Below the pieces are notes generated by a model, which searched no databases, had not been told where the DNA came from, and saw nothing but the letters and a program-made list of their open reading frames with translations. 45,799 nt of DNA, from positions 1 through 45,799 of the forward strand of contig CAJXUA010000026.1 of NCBI GenBank assembly GCA_913060695.1, in the 5' to 3' direction. A program made the position numbers and the translations under genes. This DNA comes from an uncultured Gammaproteobacteria bacterium. GTDB lineage: Bacteria > Pseudomonadota > Gammaproteobacteria > Pseudomonadales > Pseudohongiellaceae. Shown here one piece after another: positions 37,076 to 45,154 of the stretch (within the stretch, counting starts at the first letter, position 1; every line of letters begins with the position of its first letter).

Positions 37076-39282
37076 TAAATGAGTACAAGAAGCTAGATAG
37101 AAGGGTGCAGAAATGGCTTTTTAAGCAAGGCTGGACTGAGCTTCGCGAAATTCAAGCAAAGGCCTTGCAGCCAATAATGAGCGGAAATTCCGACGTGCTC
37201 ATAAGCGCCTCCACTGCTGCAGGTAAAACTGAAGCGTTCTTTTTACCTGCCTGTACCGTAATTGCAGAGCAAGAGGAAGGCTTCGGAATTCTGTATGTAA
37301 GCCCGTTAAAGGCATTAATTAACGACCAATATCGAAGGCTTGAAGATCTGTGTGAAATGCTCGATATGAAAGTCACTCCTTGGCATGGTGACAGTCTTCA
37401 GTCGATGAAGAAAAAAACTATAGCCAACCCTTCTGGAATACTACTAATTACGCCCGAATCATTAGAGTCCCTTTTGGTGCGCGATCCAGGGTGGATCAAA
37501 AAGTCGTTCTCGGAATTGAAATATATCTGCATTGACGAGTTCCATGCATTTATCGGTGCAGAGAGAGGGCGCCATCTACTGTCATTGCTAAATAGACTAG
37601 AGCACCTTTTAGGCCGGTTAGATGACCCAATACCTAGAGTTGCCTTAAGTGCGACATTGGGTGAATTGGAGGCAGTGCCAAGATTACTAAGGCCAAATGC
37701 GAGTATGCCCTGCTCAACGATTACAAGTAGTGAAAACCATAGCACTTTGAAAGTACAGATCAAAGGCTATGTCGATCCCGCTGACCCGCTCGTAGATGGC
37801 ACAAAAGAGCCTGCAGAATTTCAGGTATGCAAAGAAATATATCGACGCTGTAGGGGTGGGTCACATTTAGTATTCGCCAATAGTCGCAAAAGGACGGAGA
37901 GCATTGCTGCGCAATTAGCTGACTTCTCCGAGGAGGATGTGGTTCCCAATGAGTTCTTTCCTCACCACGGCTCTTTGTCTAAGGAACTCAGGGAGGAGCT
38001 GGAAGCCAGGCTTCAAAAGGCGACCTTGCCCACGACTGCAATCTGTACGATGACTCTCGAGCTAGGGATCGATATTGGCAAAGTTCAATCAGTTATTCAG
38101 GTTACTGCGCCACACTCTGTTTCAAGTTTGCGTCAACGTTTAGGGCGTTCTGGACGTAGAAATTCACCAGCAATTCTAAGCATGCTTATAACTGAAAAAG
38201 AGTTAAGCATGCATTCAAACATTCTTGATAATTTGCGACTAGAACTAGTGCAATCCCTTGCAATGATGAGACTGCTTATTATAAGCAATTGGTTTGAACC
38301 TGCCGATAATAGTCAATTTTATTTTTCGACATTTTTACACCAAATACTAGCGGTAATTGCGCAATGGGGAAGTATTCGAGTAGATCAGCTTTATTCAATA
38401 CTTTGTGGTCATGGGCCATTTGGTACGATAACTCCATCCTACTATAAAGAATTACTTTCTCACATGAGTTCTAAATTACTGATACAACAGCTCGAAAGCG
38501 GTGAGTTGGTGATTGGTATTAGCGGAGAGCACATCACTAGCTCGTACAAGTTCTATTCAGTTTTTAAAACCCCTGAGGAATACAGAGTGGTTGTAAGTAA
38601 TAAGACGCTGGGAACACTACCAGTCGATTCTCTTATTCTCAAAGATCAGCACATAGTTTTCGGCGGACGACGGTGGAAGGTAGAAGATATTGATGAGATC
38701 AAGAAGATTATATATGTTGTCGCCTCAAAAGGCGGAAGGCCTCCGCGATTTGGCGGGGGCGGTATGTCAGTACACAACGTTGTTCGTCAAGAAATGTTTA
38801 ACATATACAAAAACGGTGACTATAGGATTAGTGTTGGGTCTCAGAAGATTGATTTTCTTGATACTACTGCAAGACAACTTTTTAGAGAAGGAGCGGAGTT
38901 TTTTGCTTCGTCTGATATGGCGCAGCAATCCATAGTTCAAACAGGAAAAGATTGCTATCTGCTTACGTGGATGGGCGATAGGGTCGTGAATACACTGCAT
39001 ATGCTCTTAGTACGTGAGGGCTTTCAAGCCAGTGTTTTTGCGGGGGTAATTGAAGTGCGGGATGTCTCTACGAAAACATTATCAGAAACACTGCTGGGAT
39101 TAATTGATAGTGCGCTCCCTCCAGAAGAAGAACTGGCGGAAATCCTCCCGATTGAGCAGAAGCAAATTGAAAAATATGACCATCTTTTGCCAGAAAATTT
39201 GTTATCTGTTGGATTTGGAAGACGAGTTTTTGATATTGCTGGCGCTAAGGGGTGGTTGTTAGGTTGGAAAGCGCACACTTAA
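37072..39282 (+). CDS. sngC: Lhr-like SF2 DEAD/DEAH-box helicase of the Shango-type system (SngC)
   Basis: 736 aa. Helicase motifs in order: ISASTAAGKTEAFFLPA (Walker A), YVSPLKALINDQYRRL (Ia), LLITPESLESLL, CIDEFHAFIGAERGRHL (a DEFH variant of the DExH box), VALSATLGE (III), HLVFANSRKRTE (IV), TLELGIDIG (V) and LRQRLGRSGRR (VI). The order and the GxERGRxL pattern fit the Lhr/BrxHI branch. The C-terminal third is an accessory domain with a Gly-rich stretch (GGRPPRFGGGG). Presumed to unwind or translocate on invading DNA with SngA and SngB. Confidence 0.85.
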   Translation: MINEYKKLDRRVQKWLFKQGWTELREIQAKALQPIMSGNSDVLISASTAAGKTEAFFLPACTVIAEQEEGFGILYVSPLKALINDQYRRLEDLCEMLDMKVTPWHGDSLQSMKKKTIANPSGILLITPESLESLLVRDPGWIKKSFSELKYICIDEFHAFIGAERGRHLLSLLNRLEHLLGRLDDPIPRVALSATLGELEAVPRLLRPNASMPCSTITSSENHSTLKVQIKGYVDPADPLVDGTKEPAEFQVCKEIYRRCRGGSHLVFANSRKRTESIAAQLADFSEEDVVPNEFFPHHGSLSKELREELEARLQKATLPTTAICTMTLELGIDIGKVQSVIQVTAPHSVSSLRQRLGRSGRRNSPAILSMLITEKELSMHSNILDNLRLELVQSLAMMRLLIISNWFEPADNSQFYFSTFLHQILAVIAQWGSIRVDQLYSILCGHGPFGTITPSYYKELLSHMSSKLLIQQLESGELVIGISGEHITSSYKFYSVFKTPEEYRVVVSNKTLGTLPVDSLILKDQHIVFGGRRWKVEDIDEIKKIIYVVASKGGRPPRFGGGGMSVHNVVRQEMFNIYKNGDYRISVGSQKIDFLDTTARQLFREGAEFFASSDMAQQSIVQTGKDCYLLTWMGDRVVNTLHMLLVREGFQASVFAGVIEVRDVSTKTLSETLLGLIDSALPPEEELAEILPIEQKQIEKYDHLLPENLLSVGFGRRVFDIAGAKGWLLGWKAHT

Positions 39283-39405
39283 CACATTCTGAGATGTTTT
39301 CTCCCAATCCCAATGATCACCCATAGAGGCATAATTCCTTGCAAAACGGCGAGACTTCGAGTTCCGGGATCTCCTATTCAGCCACACTTTGTGTTTCCGA
39401 GCTAA

Positions 39406-40161
39406 TTAGCTTCGAAATTCATCCATTCTCAGATTGTGCGTCAACTTCCCGAAATAGATATCTGTGGATCCAATACGCATCGGCCCCACAATATCTCCTG
39501 AATTCAATGCAGGAAGATCAAGTTTCGAAAGGAAATTGTTCAAGTCACTCGCATTGGATGCATGTTTATCGTCATTTGTGAGATCAGTGACGAACTCTTG
39601 CACCAGAACTAAGGCTCGGTCCACTCCTGTCCTTTCGCTTTCTGAAACGGCGGCAGCTGTTACAGTTAAAAGCTGATATCTAAGATAGGCAAAATCATCA
39701 GTTTTGCTAGAATCTATTCCGAACACTCGTCCAGCAAGCCCCTCAATTCTTGCTACACCTTTAGACCTAGGGTTGCCATCTAAGCGCTTAAGAGCTGCTT
39801 TAAGTTGGTCACGAATGGTCGCTCCGAAGGTTTCATCTGCCTTTGCTTCTACAAGTATCAAGGCGTCGCCAAACCTGTCCATAAAGCGAACTAAAACATC
39901 GATATTTGCGGGTTCACCGCGAAACGAATCGAAGCAAACTGCTGACTCGGGCTCTGCTTGCCAACTTATGGGTGTTGAAAAGTTTCGGTGAGCGGCCAGT
40001 AGTTTCGAAATTTCCAATGGGAAATTGCTAGAAGAGCGAAGCCAGTATTTGGCCGCCTCTTTTGCACTTCGCCCGTCTTTCCATTGGATTGCTGATTTTG
40101 GCCCGGCGTATATTTCCCAATCAGTAAGTGTCTCAATGTTGCGATTGCCCTTACTAATCAT
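39406..40161 (-). CDS. Putative PD-(D/E)xK-like protein (DUF6946-like), 251 aa
   Basis: Convergent with the helicase gene. The N-terminus (WEIYAGPKSAIQWKDGRSAKEAAKYW) recalls DUF6946-type proteins. The core has ANIDVLVRF, then ALILVEAKADETFG: an Asp followed by E-x-K on the next strand, the layout of PD-(D/E)xK nucleases, often lost or inactive in relatives. No membrane segment. It sits between the Shango-type genes and the cassette array; no attC follows it. A DNA-directed defence role is a guess from motif and location. Confidence 0.5.
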   Translation of the reverse strand: MISKGNRNIETLTDWEIYAGPKSAIQWKDGRSAKEAAKYWLRSSSNFPLEISKLLAAHRNFSTPISWQAEPESAVCFDSFRGEPANIDVLVRFMDRFGDALILVEAKADETFGATIRDQLKAALKRLDGNPRSKGVARIEGLAGRVFGIDSSKTDDFAYLRYQLLTVTAAAVSESERTGVDRALVLVQEFVTDLTNDDKHASNASDLNNFLSKLDLPALNSGDIVGPMRIGSTDIYFGKLTHNLRMDEFRS

Positions 40162-40244
40162 TGTTTGCCTTGTCTTTCTTAGTGTAGAAGAGGAGGGATG
40201 TGAATTATAAAATGAAGTTTCTTGATATTAATATTTGCCTAATT

Positions 40245-41093
40245 CTATCCGTTTATGAGACGTTCAAAATCACTTTCGCCGATTATTCGAATTGCTTGCC
40301 CTTTTGCCATAAGGTCTTCCGCCTTTCTATGCTTTGAACTTTTATCAGCGCCACCTAGAGCGATAATGTCTTGATCGCCGACTACAAGTAAAGTTGTATG
40401 TTTTGTCACGCCGGCACCAACTTCACAGCCCGCAAATGCAGCAAGCTTAGCCGCCTCTTGACGCGGTATTGAGAGAGATCCAGTAAATACAACAACATTC
40501 CCAAATAATGAGCCTTCTGGATTAGCTTCTAACGTGGTGTAAGACCTTGCTGTAGATAACGATTTTAGTGACTGCGTACACCATTCAGGTGCACTTTTTC
40601 CACTTGTCTGAATTGCCAGCAAAAGTATCTCGCCTGCAACACGCGCATCTTCTTCAGCATCGTGATGCTTGAATGTTAATCCGAAGTGTTTTGATAGATT
40701 GGCGAGGCCATATCCGGATTTTGAAAATTCACTCCAAGTGCGCCGAACGACGCGTGCGGTATCCAGCCACTGGCATTCGAATGGATCTGTCCCATTCTTC
40801 TCACAAGCTCTTCGGATTGCCGTTCTGTCAAATGGAGTATGACTAGCAACTATCTGATTTGAATAATTCGTCTTTATTCTGTCATGAATTTCAGGCCATC
40901 CTGGCGCAGACGATACCATTGCCTTCGATATTCCATGTACGGAAACGTTAAAGTCATCAAAATAGTCGTTTGGGTTTATCAACGACGACCAAGACTCTGA
41001 AAATCTTCCTTGTTCAAATACTGCGACCCCGACTTGGCAAATACTTCCTAGGTCTGGATTGGCAGTTTCTACATCAATTACTAGGAAGTCCAT
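40245..41093 (-). CDS. DEDDh exonuclease fused to a BRCT domain (last cassette gene)
   Basis: ATG 41093 (MDFLVIDVETA) is preferred because AAGGA lies 7-8 nt upstream, just inside the cassette. The N-terminal DnaQ-like domain has DVE (motif I), HTPFD (motif II) and HHDAEEDARVAGE (motif III, His and Asp), giving the DEDDh set for 3'-5' exonuclease action. The C-terminus is a BRCT domain (VVVFTGSLSIPRQEA, FAGCEVGAGVTKHTTLLVVG) like that of NAD-dependent DNA ligases. It follows the attC-like site at 41108-41181, but no attC is visible after its stop, so its cassette end has probably been lost. Confidence 0.85.
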   Translation of the reverse strand: MDFLVIDVETANPDLGSICQVGVAVFEQGRFSESWSSLINPNDYFDDFNVSVHGISKAMVSSAPGWPEIHDRIKTNYSNQIVASHTPFDRTAIRRACEKNGTDPFECQWLDTARVVRRTWSEFSKSGYGLANLSKHFGLTFKHHDAEEDARVAGEILLLAIQTSGKSAPEWCTQSLKSLSTARSYTTLEANPEGSLFGNVVVFTGSLSIPRQEAAKLAAFAGCEVGAGVTKHTTLLVVGDQDIIALGGADKSSKHRKAEDLMAKGQAIRIIGESDFERLING

Positions 41094-41107
41094 TCTCGTT
41101 CCTTGAC

Positions 41108-41181
41108 GCATAACGCCTCAAAAACCGGCGCGGCTTGTCGCGTCCTGCGCCGCAGGCGCGTAGTTGTTCGAGTTGTTAAGT
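41108..41181 (-). other. attC recombination site (74 bp)
   Basis: Read on the minus strand it starts with R'' ACTTAAC, whose TAA is the stop codon of the preceding gene, and ends with R' GTTATGC. Inner boxes AACAACTCGAA and TTTGAGGCGTT pair apart from unpaired bases, and the centre is GC-rich and self-complementary. Size, order and position after a gene are those of integron attC sites. Confidence 0.78.
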
Positions 41182-41523
41182 AACGATTACACGTTTGTTG
41201 GGTACGAAATTCTTTGACGATAATCGAGCCCGAATTATGTCTGAATGGGTTCTAATCTTCTGAATATCCTTTCCTCTACAAGATCCTGAGCACTCAACAA
41301 CAGCAAGCTCAGCACCCTGACCATATCTTCTGACATAAACTGGCTTCAACGCTTCAGCGAACGAGACCGCAAGCTCTCTTGACTCAATCATCGCTCCTCC
41401 ATGGGCCCCTGACGGTCGAGTGTGAGGCCCCACAACCATTTCAGTCTTCTCATACTGTCGAAAGACATTGAGTGGAGCGCTTTCTAAGCCAGCGATCTTG
41501 ATCTCGTACCAGGTGTGATTCAT
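41176..41523 (-). CDS. Hypothetical cassette protein, 115 aa
   Basis: Starts with ATG shortly after an AGGAAAGG site and ends within the attC R'' box. No family recognised. It reads HTWYEIKIAGLE near the start and includes a YVRRYGQGAELAVVECSGSC stretch with two cysteines and a basic C-terminus. No signal or membrane segment. It occupies a complete single-gene cassette flanked by attC sites at 41108-41181 and 41550-41666, typical of orphan integron cassette proteins. Confidence 0.65.
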   Translation of the reverse strand: MNHTWYEIKIAGLESAPLNVFRQYEKTEMVVGPHTRPSGAHGGAMIESRELAVSFAEALKPVYVRRYGQGAELAVVECSGSCRGKDIQKIRTHSDIIRARLSSKNFVPNKRVIVT

Positions 41524-41549
41524 CCGTTTAAGCCTTTCCTGAAGGAGTT

Positions 41550-41666
41550 ACTTAACGTTCGCTTCAGCCGCGCCAGAGCCGTAGCGTTTTTGTGTTATTG
41601 CTTGAGCGCAGCGAGTAACACGAAATGGTGTAGGCGTTGGCGTCAGACTGCAAGCGCTTGTTATAC
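41550..41666 (-). other. attC recombination site (117 bp)
   Basis: On the minus strand R'' is GTATAAC, whose TAA is the stop of the endonuclease gene, and R' is GTTAAGT, matching the GTTRRRY consensus. Inner boxes AACAAGCGCTT and GAAGCGAACGTT pair. The long centre is imperfectly palindromic. R' here is the exact reverse complement of R'' of the next site, as expected for one mobile cassette. Confidence 0.82.
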
Positions 41667-42569
41667 GACGATTTCTCCACTTTCTTCTTCAACCTGTAAC
41701 TTGATTAAGTCTTCTTCAAAGATGATGATGTCTGATTCGTCCATGTCTGAAAGTATAAGTTTGGCGACTTTGTTGGACGTAACTTCGAAATATTCCTCAC
41801 CATGCAAGACGTCAAATTCAACTAGGATTCCGGGCAAAATCACTGGTCCGCGATTTTCGACCTCAATATAGGCCTCACTGAGATCGACTTTCAACTTGAC
41901 TGGGCCTGGGTTTTCCCTAGGGTGAGCATTTGTGATGCGCTCAATATGCTCATTGAATTGAATTCTTTCATTTTTGAAATTTAGATATACAGGCGCCCCT
42001 TTCCAAATACCGTTGCCGCCTATTCCTGAGTTTTTTAAATCCGCATAAAATTTATCAATCATTTCTTGGTTATCGAAATACAATTGCACTCTAGGTTCGC
42101 TTATCGCTAGCACATGCATCGTTATACAGATAGTTTTTATCCGTTCTTTCCAATCTGATTCCTTGAACTCTCGAAGTACTGCAAGTTTTATTCTTTTACT
42201 CTTCGCGTACTTCATTGCATCTGCAGTGAACCCGTTGCACGTAATTATTATCGCCTCGTCTGGGTGTACGTCGTCAACTACACCCCAAAAATCACGCACG
42301 ATTCCAAGCCCAACTTTTTTACCGGAAGCGTCAAAGTCCTTACATTCTATTAAGATTCGCTTTTTCTTCGAGTCCTTTTCAATGGTGACATCAATCTGAT
42401 GTTTTACATCCGATTCGCCGACCAACTTAATGTCATGAATGACAGTTTCGTTTTTTCGAAGTGATTTGAATACAAATGCGGTTAAGCGTTCGTATCGAGT
42501 TCCGGACTTGCAAATATCTGCACTCCATAGATTGTCATGCAATTCATCGTAGATTGATCGTGTCGGCAT
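41661..42569 (-). CDS. Mrr-like restriction endonuclease (cassette)
   Basis: I start at ATG 42569 (MPTRSIYDELHDNLW); a longer frame would begin with TTG inside the attC site. The N-terminal domain has RYERLTAFVFKSL, HQIDVTIEKD and then RILIECKDF, i.e. Asp followed by E-C-K, the PD-(D/E)xK signature of Mrr-type endonucleases. VGLGIVRDFWGVV and AIIITCNGFTADA follow, as in Mrr_cat proteins. The C-terminal ~130 residues look like a separate beta-rich domain. Probably cuts DNA, perhaps modified or foreign. A full single-gene cassette with attC after its stop. Confidence 0.75.
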   Translation of the reverse strand: MPTRSIYDELHDNLWSADICKSGTRYERLTAFVFKSLRKNETVIHDIKLVGESDVKHQIDVTIEKDSKKKRILIECKDFDASGKKVGLGIVRDFWGVVDDVHPDEAIIITCNGFTADAMKYAKSKRIKLAVLREFKESDWKERIKTICITMHVLAISEPRVQLYFDNQEMIDKFYADLKNSGIGGNGIWKGAPVYLNFKNERIQFNEHIERITNAHPRENPGPVKLKVDLSEAYIEVENRGPVILPGILVEFDVLHGEEYFEVTSNKVAKLILSDMDESDIIIFEEDLIKLQVEEESGEIVV

Positions 42570-42590
42570 AGGACTCAACTTGCTCTCGTC

Positions 42591-42662
42591 GTATAACGTT
42601 GCAAACAACAGCGCGCTTGCGCGTCCGGCAGCATAGCTGCGAATTGATTTGCCTTGTTAGCT
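42591..42662 (-). other. attC recombination site (72 bp)
   Basis: On the minus strand R'' is AGCTAAC, containing the TAA stop of the DUF4145 gene, and R' is GTTATAC. Inner boxes AACAAGGCAAA and TTTGCAACGTT pair apart from unpaired bases. The centre has GC-rich self-complementary segments. R' is the exact reverse complement of R'' of the site at 41550-41666. Confidence 0.8.
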
Positions 42663-43364
42663 GCTTCCACTATTTTCATTTTTTTTGGCTTCCAGCTCAT
42701 CTTTCTTTTTTTGAGCAATAGCAGAAATTCTTTGCATTTTTTGTTCTCGATTAAATCTTTCGATGTACCATTCTTCGAAAAGAGTTTCGATTAACCAAAT
42801 CAGCAATGAGGCTTCGTCTGGCTCGACATCAATTATTAAATTCACATCAGATTCCATGTGAGCACCAATGTTGCCCACTTTCCGAACAGAATCGATAGCA
42901 TTCCAAGTAGTCGCATCAACCTTATCTTCTAACTCTGCTATTTCCTCAAATAAAGTTTTCCTACTTATTCCCCAAAAATCTCTAATTATGCCTTGCAAGC
43001 ATCTTCTTGAAAGAGTTGCAGAAGCCTTGGGGCTTTTGTCTTTTATGAGGCATGATTCGTGATAATCACTTCTAAGTTGTTGAGGAATCAATTCTGGAAA
43101 TGGCTTTGCATTTGCTTCTGGAACTAATTGCCACTCATATATTCTTTTGCCAGTATTGTTATCCCGATCAGATTCCCAAATATTCCCTTTAATAGATAAC
43201 TGTCTACATTTCTGGTTTGGACAGATATAAATCTTATAATTTCCTTTTAAGTAACCAATATCTTCAGCCATCCAGGTTGTAGCCTGAATGAAACGAATGT
43301 CCCTATCTCCAAGGGTGCAGCTTTTATTGCAATATGGGCATTCCCAATGTTCTTGAATAGCCAC
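42657..43364 (-). CDS. Zinc-ribbon DUF4145 protein (cassette)
   Basis: AAAGGAG sits 5 nt before GTG at 43364 (VAIQEHWECPYC), which I choose over the TTG at 43382 overlapping attC. The N-terminus has CPYC and later CPNQKC, a zinc ribbon. The C-terminal DUF4145 domain has SATLSRRCLQGIIRDFWGI, DSVRKVGNIGAHM and EPDEASLLIWLIETLFEEWY. DUF4145 often occurs with restriction or other defence enzymes, where it may bind RNA or DNA. The neighbouring Mrr-like protein also contains RDFWG, but at an unrelated place. Complete single-gene cassette. Confidence 0.78.
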   Translation of the reverse strand: MAIQEHWECPYCNKSCTLGDRDIRFIQATTWMAEDIGYLKGNYKIYICPNQKCRQLSIKGNIWESDRDNNTGKRIYEWQLVPEANAKPFPELIPQQLRSDYHESCLIKDKSPKASATLSRRCLQGIIRDFWGISRKTLFEEIAELEDKVDATTWNAIDSVRKVGNIGAHMESDVNLIIDVEPDEASLLIWLIETLFEEWYIERFNREQKMQRISAIAQKKKDELEAKKNENSGSS

Positions 43365-43380
43365 GGTATCTCCTTTGGGC

Positions 43381-43451
43381 AACTAACGCCGCGCTCCGCG
43401 GCATACTTGAAGCGCAGCGGAAATTTGTCCGACAGCAGCGCTTTGTTAGAT
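43381..43451 (-). other. attC recombination site (71 bp)
   Basis: On the minus strand R'' is ATCTAAC, fitting RYYYAAC, and R' is GTTAGTT. Inner segments CTAACAAAGCGC and GAGCGCGGCGTTAG pair with a few unpaired bases. It starts 28 nt after the stop of the membrane-protein gene and ends just before the DUF4145 ribosome site. Confidence 0.78.
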
Positions 43452-43478
43452 CCGTCTTTATCGGATTTATTGCAATAT

Positions 43479-44240
43479 TCAGGATACAGTTATCTTTTCG
43501 CAAGCAGAATATAAACGCTTTGCGTACGCAAACGCTCTCACTTTCACCCAGTTCTCCGTCACCAGGAAAATCCAAACCCAGATCATCGAAAGATGGATAG
43601 CTATAAGACCGAGATAGGGAAATGGAATCTCCTGCATGACGGCCATCGGGGACATGCTCTCGAGGGTTTCCGAACCGAGATAGGTGACAACCGAGCTAAC
43701 CAGCAGCGAAAATACAGTTATAAAAATTCCCAATGATTTAAATGCTCTAATGTTTCTCGAAAAACCATATGCAATATTCTCTTTGAAGACTAAGGGGTAT
43801 TTAGTCGTATCCCGAGTATGCTCCCTGAGGTAATTTGAAGCAGACGAATAGAGCTCATCAGCTTTTTCTGGATTCGCTTGCTCATATTCGGCTGTGGTGG
43901 GTGTGAAGTTTGATATAAGTAAGGCTAGCCTTTCCATGTAGCGTGATTTGGTTACACTGTCGATCGTTTTATTGGCGTGCCTCAACACAATAGTGGTGGG
44001 CGCTCCCCCCCACTTTTTGAATAGCTTGTCCTGAAGAACATTACCTTTTGCTGACATCTGATTGGCAGCAAAATTTATCACCCCGAAAGCTACAAGGAAT
44101 GTCACGGTAGATCCAGTCCATGTTCGCGAAGGCTCAAAGAGGACAAGCAAAGAAATAAAAATTGGGAAAACTAGGAATAACGCCGGTTTTACCCTGGCGT
44201 TGAAGCTATATTCATCGAAATACTTTGAAAATTCACTCAT
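43479..44240 (-). CDS. Membrane protein with about four TM segments, partner of the MBL protein
   Basis: Two hydrophobic segments near the N-terminus (PALFLVFPIFISLLVLF, TGSTVTFLVAFGVINFAA) and two near the C-terminus (LGIFITVFSLLVSSVVTYL, PYLGLIAIHLSMIWVWIFLV) flank a ~90-residue soluble loop. This could be a membrane effector whose soluble part senses or couples to the metallo-beta-lactamase-fold protein encoded 17 nt upstream. I do not recognise a named family. Its ATG at 44240 lies in TTAAATGAGTG with no strong ribosome site, so coupling to the upstream gene is likely. Confidence 0.6.
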   Translation of the reverse strand: MSEFSKYFDEYSFNARVKPALFLVFPIFISLLVLFEPSRTWTGSTVTFLVAFGVINFAANQMSAKGNVLQDKLFKKWGGAPTTIVLRHANKTIDSVTKSRYMERLALLISNFTPTTAEYEQANPEKADELYSSASNYLREHTRDTTKYPLVFKENIAYGFSRNIRAFKSLGIFITVFSLLVSSVVTYLGSETLESMSPMAVMQEIPFPYLGLIAIHLSMIWVWIFLVTENWVKVRAFAYAKRLYSACEKITVS

Positions 44241-44257
44241 TTAACGACAGCCAGCTC

Positions 44258-45154
44258 TTATAGTGTGTATTCGGTTTCTACAGTAAGGCTACCGAAGTAG
44301 TTGGGGTAGCTCGTGCCCCCTTCATAATCTAGAAAGTCTTTTGAGTAATCGCTATTCGATGAGTAGAAATGAATCTTATTACCGATACATTCCATCGTTA
44401 TGTGCCCCGCTCTATTCTGGGTAAGTATTTCATATCCGGTATAGTAATTGAGATGACGGGACGGTGCCTCGCCAATGACGATAACCTGAGGATCAAGCTT
44501 TTCCAGCCAAGAGTTAGGTATTTTCCCTGAATTCCTACCATGGTGTGCAGCAAAAACAACTGTTGTCTTTTCCAGTTCAATTTCATCTACAATATCTTCC
44601 ATGAACTGGGTTTCAAGATCCCCAAGCCACAGGAAACTCGCGCCTCCGGTAAAGCTATATCTAATTACTGCTGAGGTATTGTTATAACTTTCGCCAGCAT
44701 CACAAGCGCTCAATGCTTCTTTGAAGTGTGCGTTATCAGTATCTGGCCATAAGATATTTACGCCAGCACTTCCTCTTTCGTCATTACCGATGTTCATCCA
44801 CTTTCTTGAACACCCCCTATATATATAAAAAGCCTTATCGCTATCTCTTAGTTCACAGTATCTTTTGAAAGATTCTGTGTCCTTATCTTTGACAGCCTGA
44901 TTCTTCACGACATAAAAATTGTAGATTGGCAATGAGTCATCAAGCCAGTGAATACCTCCAAAATGATCTTCATCTGGATGGGTGCATATAAATCGTCTGA
45001 TTCCCTTGTCTCTACTTTCCTCTTTAAGCTCTTGAATTATTTCATCCCGGTTTTCATCAGAAAGGTCACAGTCGATGATGGTAAAATTGTCACTCCCATG
45101 TCGAATATAAAACATATCACCCGCACCAACAGCGTAGCTTTTTATGACTGGCAT
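44258..45154 (-). CDS. ComEC-like metallo-beta-lactamase-fold hydrolase
   Basis: AAGGAG precedes ATG 45154. The MBL metal motif is THPDEDHFGGI (HxDxDH), with FLWLGDLE and AAHHGRNSG further on supplying the remaining ligands. SYAVGAGDMFYIRHG at the start is like the C-terminal nuclease-like domain of ComEC/Rec2. It has no membrane segments of its own; the downstream gene encodes a membrane partner. Related domains cleave phosphodiesters, so a nuclease or nucleotide-signal hydrolase is plausible. It is the first gene of the visible array, and no attC is seen between it and its partner, suggesting a two-gene cassette. Confidence 0.75.
   Translation of the reverse strand: MPVIKSYAVGAGDMFYIRHGSDNFTIIDCDLSDENRDEIIQELKEESRDKGIRRFICTHPDEDHFGGIHWLDDSLPIYNFYVVKNQAVKDKDTESFKRYCELRDSDKAFYIYRGCSRKWMNIGNDERGSAGVNILWPDTDNAHFKEALSACDAGESYNNTSAVIRYSFTGGASFLWLGDLETQFMEDIVDEIELEKTTVVFAAHHGRNSGKIPNSWLEKLDPQVIVIGEAPSRHLNYYTGYEILTQNRAGHITMECIGNKIHFYSSNSDYSKDFLDYEGGTSYPNYFGSLTVETEYTL

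Noticed and set aside
35753-39282. BREX system
   Set aside because: The BrxD-like ATPase and helicase lack PglX, PglZ and other BREX genes; the TerB partner points to Shango.
39970-39981. CAACTTATGGGT, resembling the insertion-end motif
   Set aside because: A single copy inside a coding gene with no partner nearby; consistent with chance.
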